Assembly (NCBI GenBank): GCA_034766995.1
Contig: CM068323.1
Location: 3,314,467-3,378,466 of the forward strand
DNA: 64,000 nucleotides
From: Acanthacorydalis orientalis
Lineage: Eukaryota; Arthropoda; Insecta; Megaloptera; Corydalidae
Direction of reading: 5' to 3'
Under the pieces are notes generated by a model, which saw only the letters and a program-made list of their open reading frames with translations, made no database searches and was not told where the DNA came from. Each line of letters starts with the position of its first letter. Position 1 is the first letter of the stretch. This document shows positions 55,307 to 64,000 of the stretch, in pieces. The position numbers and the translations under genes are program-made.

Positions 55307-56016
55307 GGGGACCCGGTGGTCTAGCGGCCTAAAATTTAAGCTATTTTAAAATTTTTTTTTCTATATGAGGGTAATGAATAATGCTTTCAAATTTTTTTAC
55401 ACTTATTTTATTACTAATAAACTACACAAAAATGAAAATAAAGACAAAAAAAAATTTTTTTTAATTAGAAAAATGATGCTGAAGTCTTCCTCTCTAAAAA
55501 AATGGAATTGCGTGGTGAATGATGATTTATCTCTCCCTCTAATCTGAAATAAAACAATTGACGAATTAATAATTAGTATAGGTATAGCTATCGCAGGAAG
55601 TAGAATAAAAAAAAAAAAAATTGACAAAATGGCGCGTAGTCAAAAGTACAAGTTTGAAAACGACCAGTATTTTTGAATGATTTGTTAATAAAAAAAATAT
55701 AAATATTTTACGGAAACTATTAATTTGACTTCCAGCGAGAGCTAGAACTATTCAGAATAACATATTAAAATTTCAGACAAATCGGTCAAGTAGTTTTTTT
55801 TTCTGGCCCCCGCAAGACGAAAAAAAGTAGTTTCGAGATAAACGCGTTTAAAGTTTCAAGCAAGTATATTCTCAAGAAATGAACCTGACCTTCTAATGGG
55901 CTGTAGATCCTGAAATACTCTGAATTTCGTCATCAAATTTTAACAGTATATTTTTAAGATACTATACTTTCGAAAAAAAAATCGATTTTTCGAAAATTCT
56001 AGACCACCGGATCCCC
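55307..56016 (-). mobile_element. TTAA MITE, copy 6 (710 bp, inverted)
   Basis: Left GGGGACCCGGTGGTCTAG; right CTAGACCACCGGATCCCC (one change). TTAA at 55303-55306 and 56017-56020. Same orientation as copy 5, 1.6 kb away. Confidence 0.96.
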
Positions 56017-56020
56017 TTAA

Positions 56021-56464
56021 AGGGAGCTAATCCCCAGGAACGACAGATCAACTGCATGTATACAGAGATCTTTAGGCACTGTCAGTGGAACTAAAATTCG
56101 TTAAAAAAACTGTAACAAGAGAAGAGCCGGCATCAGAGTGCAATGCGAGACACAGTTCTAAGAAATTCTCATTGTAAACATTCTTATCATAAATTCAATA
56201 TGTATTATTCACATCGATTATTTGTGAACCATTATTATATCAAATAAAAATATGTAAATACCAGCGAACCATACGATGGTACGAAATTGTTTTTTTTTTG
56301 TAAATTGTATACTTTAATTAAAAACTTCCTTTTCAATTTAATAAATTATGGTATAGTTTCAAATTAGGTTATTTTCGTGAACACTTCATATATGCAACTA
56401 TCATTAGTTCCAATAAAAATATGTAACATGTTCTGTAGTTTGCAACATTTTTGTTAAAAATAGT

Positions 56465-56470
<6 letters not shown>
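56021..56470. other. interval with no recognised gene
   Basis: No coding motif. Contains CGAACCATACGATGGTACGA, a short imperfect palindrome, near 56266-56285. Confidence 0.3.
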
Positions 56471-56534
<64 letters not shown>

Positions 56535-56573
56535 AATATATATATATATATATAGATAGAAACATATACATAC

Positions 56574-56626
<53 letters not shown>
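56471..56626. repeat. (TA)n microsatellite
   Basis: Two long TA runs separated by CATATAAAATATATA and GATAGAAACATATACATAC. Confidence 0.96.
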
Positions 56627-57112
56627 CATTTCTATAAATTTAGACAAAAAACATTAAGGAATTTTGAGTGGAAGTATAAACATTTTGTTGATATCGAAAA
56701 TATATTACAGCACAAACGTCTTTTTTTAAAAAAAAAGTCGTCATCTTGTATAAAATAAAAAAAGTCATTTTCTTATAATCCGGTTCTGTCCGCTGAAGCG
56801 TCGTGTTTAACATAACTAAAATACATACCAGCTTAACAACATATTTATCAGTCGAGTAGCATCATCGCTAGTCAACTATTCTTGTTTTCAATGGCACGCT
56901 CTTATTTAATTTCACTTTTTAAAAACCTGTAACAAATGTGGAAAATGCACGTGCTATTATAACAGTTTACAATCATTCTATGTAGTAAATTCATTCATAG
57001 AGAATGCTTTTAAAGTGAAGTGTAGTAGTTCGACAAGTTTTCGTGCATAATTTGTGTACGTTGATGTTTTTGTACAACAACTGACTTAAGGTAATGTAAT
57101 ACACTTTAATAT

Positions 57113-57236
57113 ACAGTCAGACAAAGAAGTTTTCGTACACTCGCGACAGTCGAAACCTTGAATTATTTTTGTATTTATATAAATACATTTATAAAAATAT
57201 AACAAAAATTTTCTTTATTATCTATACTCATCTATC

Positions 57237-57237
<1 letters not shown>
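57113..57237 (+). mobile_element. possible Tc1-like terminus
   Basis: TACAGTCAGACAAAGAAGTTTTCGTACACTC-type start (57112 on) has the ACAGT...AAAGTTTTCGTACAC form of Tc1-like ends. A related stretch, GTTCGACAAGTTTTCGTGCA, lies upstream at 57028-57047. No transposase follows; (TA)n does. Weak call. Confidence 0.4.
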
Positions 57238-57579
<342 letters not shown>

Positions 57580-58878
57580 CGAGGGTGGTCGCAGAAGTAC
57601 CCGACCCAACAAAGAAAACACAAAGATTTTGGAAAAAAATATATTTATTTTTCAATATAATCTACTTTCATCTCTATACACTTTTCCCAGCGATGTTCAA
57701 TAAGTTCGATACCCTTTTTATAATAAGAACTGTCTTGCTCCTCAAAATACCCATTAACTGCCGACATCACTTCTTCATCGTTGGGAAATCTTTGACCACT
57801 GAGCCATTTTTTCAAGTTTGGGAACATAAAACAATCCGAGGGGGCTGAATCTGGCGAATAGGGTGCATGAGGTAGCAATTCAAACTTTAATTCATTAATT
57901 TTGGCCATTGCAATAACGGATTTGTGAGCTGGTGCATTGTCTTGATGAAACAACACTCTCTTCTTAGCCAAATGCGGCCGTTTTTGCTTGATTTCTTCGC
58001 TCAAACGTTGCAATAACTTCGCATAATTCTCGCCGTTGATCTTGCCGTTTTTCCTTTTTCAAGATAGTCGATGAAAATTATCCCACGCGCATCCCAAAAA
58101 ACCGACGCCATGACCTTGCCTGCAGATGAAACGGTCTTCGCCTTCTGTGGAGCCGGTTCTCCCTTTTCAGTCCATTGTTTTGATTGTTCTTTTGTCTCGG
58201 GTGTGAAGTGATGGACCCATGTTTCATCCATGGTTATGAAACGGCGTAAAAATTCTGCTTTGTTGCTGTGAAACTCCGCTAAACACTCAATTCAAACATC
58301 TTCACGACACTATTTTTGCTCGAGTGTGAGCAAACGCGGCACCCATCTTGCACACAGCTTTCTCATGTCCAAATTTTCAGATAATATGCGATGTACCGCA
58401 CTTTTTGAAATGCCTACTATGTCTGCTAGCTCGCGCACTTTCAGTCGACGATCATCCAGTACCGCTTTGTGGATTTTCTTCACCATTTCTGGAGTCGTCA
58501 CCTCATTTGGTCGACCACTGCGATGGTCGTCTTGGCAGCTCGTACGGCCTCGTTTAAACTCTGCTACCCAATATTTCACTGTTGTAAACGAAGGAGCAGA
58601 CTCACCCAGAGTAGAATCCAGTTCAGCTTTTATATTGGTTGGGCTGAGGCCTTTCAAATAAAAGTATTGTATCACGTAACGATGACCAGTTTTCTCCATT
58701 TTCATAAATTCACTGAAAACGTTCACTATTGATGGCTGCCAAACAAATACTAAACAACGTGGCGTCCCCAAACTTGAAACTCATGCTTTATAGATTGTGT
58801 ACTTTCTAATACAGTGATATTTTTCAAACAACTACCGCCATCTCTAGGTCAGGCCGGGTACTTCTGGGACCCCCCTCG
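57580..58878 (-). mobile_element. full-length mariner, 1299 bp
   Basis: Left CGAGGGTGGTCGCAGAAGTA and right inverse CGAGGGGGGTCCCAGAAGTA, TA at 57578-57579 and 58879-58880, between (TA)n arrays. Same family as the truncated copy at 31076-31843. Confidence 0.94.
57645..58699 (-). pseudogene. mariner transposase, few lesions
   Basis: Starts MEKTGHRYVIQYFYLKGLSP at 58699. The first 130 residues are open: helix-turn-helix regions (SFTTVKYWVAEFKRG; KVRELADIVGISKSAVHRIL) and linker CARWVPRLLTLEQ. A stop (EQK*) falls near 58313 and another about five residues later. D1 follows (TMDETWVHHF). A frameshift near 58040 interrupts KGKT/GENYAKLLQ. Then D2 (HQDNAPAH), D3 ([11 protein letters not shown]) and VDYIEK. 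Triad intact, DD34D. Confidence 0.92.
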
Positions 58879-58880
58879 TA

Positions 58881-58955
58881 TGTATATATATATATATATA
58901 TATGTATGTATATATATATGTACATATATATGTGTATATATATATATATATATTT
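58881..58955. repeat. (TA)n microsatellite
   Basis: TA and TATG mixed array between mariner and fold-back MITE. Confidence 0.95.
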
Positions 58956-59118
58956 ATTGGATCAAAAAAGTCTCCATACAGCTAGCTGTGACAAAGATTT
59001 TCGCATATTTTATTCGGAATTTTTTGAATTTTTTAAACTTTAATGGTTGATTGTAACTTAAATAGTAACTTTTATTAAAGTTCAGAATAAAATAAGCGAA
59101 AATCTTTGTTACAGCTAT
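58956..59118. mobile_element. fold-back MITE derived from the 60023 Tc1-like end
   Basis: Left ATTGGATCAAAAAAGTCTCC, then AGCTGTGACAAAGATTTTCGC. The right part AGCGAAAATCTTTGTTACAGCT is inverse of the latter, giving ~35-bp arms. The first ~120 bp match the inverted right end of the element 60023-61671. The outermost TIR is missing on the right. Confidence 0.8.
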
Positions 59119-59302
<184 letters not shown>

Positions 59303-59404
59303 CGTGGAATTTCATAAAATGTACAAAAAACTACGTGAAGAGATTTTGTATTAAATTATTATTAACGATGACACCCTAGATACAGAAAAAAATATAAAAT
59401 TGTT

Positions 59405-59868
<464 letters not shown>

Positions 59869-59896
59869 GTGTGTGTGTGTATATATATGTATATAA

Positions 59897-59946
<50 letters not shown>

Positions 59947-59971
59947 GTATATGTATATATATATATACATA
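59869..59971. repeat. (GT)n then (TA)n microsatellite
   Basis: GTGTGTGTGTGTATAT followed by TA and TATATG units. Confidence 0.95.
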
Positions 59972-60022
59972 CACAGAATCAAAATCTCTGTCACGCGTTT
60001 CGAAATTCATTAACAAGGTACA

Positions 60023-61670
60023 CTGGATCAAAAAAGTCTCCATACACTTGTGATAATTTTAGTTTTTTGTTTGTAATAACCATAATAAGGTATTTATTAT
60101 GGAATTATGCAGATCACATATGTTTTGTAGTCATACAAAGAGAATGACACAAATAAAATATTGTATTATTAAACAGTAGAACCAATAAACAAGTTACAAT
60201 AACAAAGTCAGTATTTGAAACCCAGAAAAGTCTCCATACACTTAATAGGCACGGTAATTATTTATTAAAATACATGAATTGTATTTGTGTTTTTGAAACG
60301 TTAGTAACTTGTTGAACCACCCTTTGCATTTATCATTTCCAGCATGCGTTTTTTCATTCGATATATAAATTTATTTGTTACCTCCTAATCGATGGAATTC
60401 CATTCTTCTTGTATGGCAACTTTTAACTATTCTTTGTTTCGAATGGTATGTTTTCTAATTCTTCTTCCTATTTTGTCCCACGAATGCTCTATTGGATTCA
60501 TGTTTGGTGATTGTGGAGGTGTATGAAGTTGTTTTGGTACATTATATATCAGTCATTTCTTGACCCGTTGTGTTGCATGCTTGGGATCTTGTTTGAAGAT
60601 AAATGATTTCCCAAGTTCGAGTTTTTAGGGACTAGACTTTAAATTTTCCTTCAATATATTCAAATATACGTGTTGGTCCATTGTACCTTTAATAAATTTC
60701 AAATTTCCAACCCCTGAAGGTCTCATAGCCTCCCAAACTAGATCATTACATCCACCGTGCTTAACAGTAGAACACAAATTTTTAGTTTTTAGTTCTTCGT
60801 TTTCTTTCCTCCATACCATTATCTTTCCATCAGAGCCAGAAACATTAAATTTCGACTAATCAGTGAACAGAACTGATTTCCAAAAGCATGGAGGCTTATT
60901 AATATATGCCTTTGCCAATTCTAATCTTAGTATTTTATTTTTCTTACTAATGTAAGGCTTTTTCCTGAGTACATGCCCTTTAAATCCCGCTTTATATAAT
61001 ACATTTCTTACTGTTTCGGGTACAATTTATGTTCTGTATTCATTTTTTAACATGTTCGGGAGCTCAGGTGCACTTGTTTTTGAATTTTCATGTGTAGTTC
61101 TGAGAATAGCTCGTCTGTGTATATTTTCTAATTTTCTTGATCGACCAGAATGAGATCTATTTTCAATTGTTTTTAGTTTTCTTATATTTATTTACTATAT
61201 GTTGTATTGTAGCATGTGACTTTTTGACAATTTTTGCTATCTGCCTCGAAGATTGTCCTTCAGATCTTAAACTAATAATTAATTCACGAACTGACAAAGG
61301 TATTTCCATTTAAAGACCTATATATTTCTATCATACTAAGCGAAACTAAATTGGAAACTGATACTCTTTAGCACACAAACAATCGAACAAGTGCCAGTAA
61401 AATGGCGACTTCCACGACGATAAATAAATAAATCTCATAGAATAATGCTGAGTGTATGGAAACTTTTTTGACGCCTGTTAGTATAGTAGCGTTGTTTAAC
61501 ATAACATTTATTTTTAGATAATATATAAATATGGTTAATTTTATGGTGGCTCTTTAAAGTTACTATTTAGATTACAATAGACCATAAAAGATTAAAAAAT
61601 TTAAAGAATTCTTAATAAAATAAGCGAAAATCTTTATTGCAGCTAGTTGTTTGGAGACTTTTTTGATCCA

Positions 61671-61671
<1 letters not shown>
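60023..61671 (-). mobile_element. Tc1-like DD34E element, 1.65 kb, IR/DR ends
   Basis: Outer ends CTGGATCAAAAAAGTCTCCA and inverse TGGAGACTTTTTTGATCCAG; TA target flanks at 60019-60020 and 61672-61673. Inner repeats CAGAAAAGTCTCCATACACT near 60222 and AGTGTATGGAAACTTTTTTG near 61450 give two repeats per end, about 200 bp apart, the IR/DR layout known for several Tc1 families. Confidence 0.93.
60301..61309 (-). pseudogene. Tc1-like transposase, DD34E
   Basis: Begins MEIPLSVRELIISLRSEGQS and SSRQIAKIVKKSHATIQHIV (first helix-turn-helix). A one-base shift leads to HSGRSRKLENIHRRAILRTT. Then FKGHVLRKKPYISKKNK, D1 as LFTD*SKFNVSG (the Glu after Asp is a stop) and a clean stretch MVWRKENEELKTKN, CSTVKHGGCNDLVWEAMRPS, GNLKFIKGTMDQHVYLNILK. 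The D2 region has lost two residues (FKQDPKHA in place of the usual QDNDPKH). The catalytic Glu is in MNPIEHSWD. Ends KGGSTSY. Length fits the family (~340 residues). Confidence 0.9.

Positions 61672-61708
<37 letters not shown>
61672..61708. repeat. (TA)n microsatellite
   Basis: Short TA array between the Tc1-like element and another transposon-like end. Confidence 0.95.
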
Positions 61709-61711
<3 letters not shown>

Positions 61712-61940
61712 GCCCGAAAAAAGTATTAGCGCAGTTAACATTTTTGTAATTGAAACGGTATAACTAAAACATTTGGAAATATTTTGTAACATATTTTGTA
61801 TATTTTATATTTATTAATGTATTCTTTATTTAATAATGTAGAAACAATAACAATAAGTCAATTGCAAAAAAATGGCATTAAATAAAATATTCTCGTTTTT
61901 TTCGCGAAAAAGGTATTGGCACAATTTGTAGTAATTTTAA
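61709..61940 (+). mobile_element. possible terminus of another Tc1-like element
   Basis: After TA: CCGCCCGAAAAAAGTATTAG, then a related inner motif GCGAAAAAGGTATTGGCACA about 200 bp further (61910). This double repeat mimics the IR/DR left ends at 39070 and 60023. No transposase follows. Confidence 0.5.
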
Positions 61941-62049
61941 TTTCACTAATAAGTATTTTCAAGAATCTTGAAATTAATAGTATATCGGTAAACCTTTTCT
62001 GCATATCACCTCTGTTAATCCATTTTGCATCGAAGAAATTAATTTGTAC

Positions 62050-62117
62050 GTCCCTTCCGTAATAGTATAAGTTTATAAACAAATTACAAAATCCACCAAA
62101 ATACTTTCAGTTCTCTG

Positions 62118-62155
<38 letters not shown>

Positions 62156-62290
62156 GTATGTGTGTGTAAGAGAGAGAGAGAGAGAGAAAGAATGTCTGGA
62201 TGGACAGAAACTAAGTATATAACAACAATAGTTTAATTTTCTAAACAAATTACACAGACCACTAAAATACTTGTAGTTCCCTGATATGTA
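62050..62290 (+). repeat. duplicated ~60-bp segment around microsatellites
   Basis: AAACAAATTACAAAATCCACCAAAATACTTTCAGTTCTCTGATATG (62078 region) recurs as AAACAAATTACACAGACCACTAAAATACTTGTAGTTCCCTGATATG (62243 region). (TA)n, GTGTGTG and (AG)n stretches lie between. Confidence 0.8.
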
Positions 62291-62296
62291 TATTTG

Positions 62297-62299
<3 letters not shown>

Positions 62300-62367
<68 letters not shown>

Positions 62368-62368
62368 A

Positions 62369-62437
<69 letters not shown>

Positions 62438-62452
62438 GTATATGTATATATG
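62300..62452. repeat. (TA)n microsatellite
   Basis: About 75 TA units with TATG variants. Confidence 0.97.
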
Positions 62453-62621
62453 TTATCAGTGGTTGTGCTAGCCTCACTTGATAGGAAATCCTGGGTAGAT
62501 TGTTTTCAGTGACTTTTGATTAACTGCGGTTCGGTTCTATATTATCTTTAAAAAAATGAGATATAATGTTTTTTCAAAGGCCAAGTATATACATAAAGAT
62601 ATCTATTTATCTATCATATTT

Positions 62622-62746
<125 letters not shown>

Positions 62747-62881
62747 TATATGTACTTTGGACCACAAGTCGCATAATATGAAAATAGTTACAGCCGTTGC
62801 TTAACTGCCAAAATTATCTGACTCCAATAAATAAAAGAAGGTTCCCGACTTTACGTGAATGGAGATGGAGGCTAGACTGGT

Positions 62882-63346
62882 CGTGACTGTGAGGACTAAG
62901 GGAAAATTTCCCTGTGACCACAGAAGCGAGACGCTGTACTGTTTCCACCGATCAGTGCGAGTCTGGCGCCGTCACAGGTCCGAAGAACCGTGATGAGCGT
63001 TCCACCATATAGGGCGAACCACCAGAGAGGAGAGAGAGAGAGAGAGCGCTAAACTTGGTGGCTATGTGAATTAAAGGGAATATCCCCCGTGACCACAGCA
63101 GCGAGACGCTGTACTGTCTCCTCTAAGCCTCTACGGGTGCCGTCACAGATCCGAAGAGCCGTGAGGAACGTCGGTGTTACAGACCGAACGACCAGAGATA
63201 GAGACAGATCGCTCAATGGCTGTGGGGACGTTAGTGATCACAGCAACGAGGCGCTGTATCGCCTCCACCGAATGTTGGGAACCTGGTGTCGTCACTGATC
63301 CGAGGTGCTGTGAGGAGTGTTCGCCATACAGGGCGAACGACCAGGT
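62882..63346 (+). repeat. GC-rich tandem repeat, three ~130-165-bp units
   Basis: Units at about 62882-63050, 63051-63213 and 63214-63346 share TGACCACAG(A/C)AGCGAGACGC, TGTACTGT, GCCGTCACAG, TCCGAAGA(A/G)CCGTGA and GGGCGAAC(C/G)ACCAG. Divergence between units is moderate. GC content is far above the rest of the window. No convincing frame runs through all units. Confidence 0.9.
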
Positions 63347-63587
63347 TTAATGAAAACAACAATGTTATTTAAAAACAAGCATCGTAACATCCCGAGACAG
63401 ATAGATAGCGAAAAGATGCTGCTGGTGTGTGAGTCGGAAGTCGATTATTTACAAACAATAATTAACAAAGGATTAAAATATTAATATGAATAATCACTAC
63501 TAATTAATACTACAATAATTAACTTAGTACAGCGCACTAATTCTAAATTTACTTGAGATGTGTACTGGCTGTGGTCAACACAATACA

Positions 63588-63599
63588 TATATTAATATA

Positions 63600-63682
<83 letters not shown>
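63588..63682. repeat. (TA)n microsatellite
   Basis: About 45 TA units. Confidence 0.97.
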
Positions 63683-63684
<2 letters not shown>

Positions 63685-63982
63685 GAATTCCCTAATTATG
63701 CTCGGTTTGGGACTTGCAATTTTTGATAACAATAACCAGTCGATAACTTAAAATGAGGGTATGACATTTGTAAATTTAAATTCATCATAAACTGTAGGTA
63801 CACTTAGTACAAAATTATATATTGATATATGCTACATTTCTTATAAAAAATTGTGTTTGAAAACATAAAATTCAATTAAAAAACTTATCAAGTGTTGTCT
63901 GTTGTTTGTCTGCACTGAATGATTATGATAACAATAACCGATTGATAACATTATCCGTGATTATAATAACCAGATCCTACTG
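63683..63982. other. interval with no recognised gene
   Basis: Contains TGATAACAATAACC twice (63725 and 63928), each followed by a GATAAC. Otherwise nothing seen; a further (TA)n begins at 63983 and runs off the window. Confidence 0.35.
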
Positions 63983-64000
63983 ATGTATATATATATATAT

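Noticed and set aside
63089..63298. 69-codon frame in the GC-rich repeat (MTTAARRCTVSSKPLRV...)
   Set aside because: It spans two units in different registers and is not open in the equivalent position of the other units.
62882..63346. CRISPR array
   Set aside because: Units are 130-165 bp with diverged content and no short identical repeats with unique spacers; the setting is eukaryotic.

Overview
The window looks like an AT-rich insect nuclear genome segment made almost entirely of transposon remains. The evidence is the dense and varied set of mariner, Tc1, piggyBac, hAT and non-LTR fragments, the very long (TA)n arrays, and a nuclear copy of mitochondrial rRNA and tRNA-Val with the insect-type order. 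I cannot name the insect order. I found no convincing host protein-coding gene, no operon, no CRISPR array, no nuclear RNA gene and no promoter, riboswitch or terminator I could defend. Long Tyr-Ile reading frames are translated (TA)n.

Layout. 1-1070: mariner and piggyBac 5' fragments. 1676-2966: complete irritans-like mariner with TIRs, TA target duplication and one in-frame stop, next to an older mariner (2985-3800). 4538-5465, 15599-16513 and 19540-20456: three internally deleted copies of one mariner family, each inserted in a (TA)n array. 5469-9090: tandem repeats and mariner ends. 11280-12015: RTE-like reverse transcriptase fragment. 12260-14510: DD41D (rosa-like) and DD34D mariner remains. 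15233-17144: 210-bp duplication around mariner B. 18121-19386: mellifera-type mariner. 21462-23376 and 27383-29210: two related piggyBac-like elements with TTAA ends and subterminal palindromes; the first has an hAT piece in one terminus. 29742-32434: a third piggyBac-like element with CCCTGCGGAGGT ends, invaded by a TTAA MITE and a mariner. 33311-38900: MITEs, DD41D elements and degraded mariners. 39070-40726 and 60023-61671: two Tc1-like DD34E elements with double (IR/DR-like) terminal repeats; a fold-back MITE of the second lies at 58956-59118. 42985-49360: an interspersed fold-back repeat family, with a mitochondrial insertion (12S, tRNA-Val, 16S) at 48165-48800 between two inverted members. 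43573-44835, 51021-52296 and 57580-58878: full-length but broken mariners. 59405-59868: a large near-perfect palindrome. 62882-63346: GC-rich tandem repeat.

A six-copy non-autonomous TTAA family (25019, 29794, 33311, 45370, 53025, 55307) is the clearest recent invader. All copies share an 18-bp perfect terminal inverted repeat and are about 600-720 bp. The genes do not form a pathway. What unites them is cut-and-paste transposition, mostly into TA or TTAA sites, with (TA)n arrays acting as repeated landing sites. The most intact coding sequence is the mariner transposase at 1854-2900.
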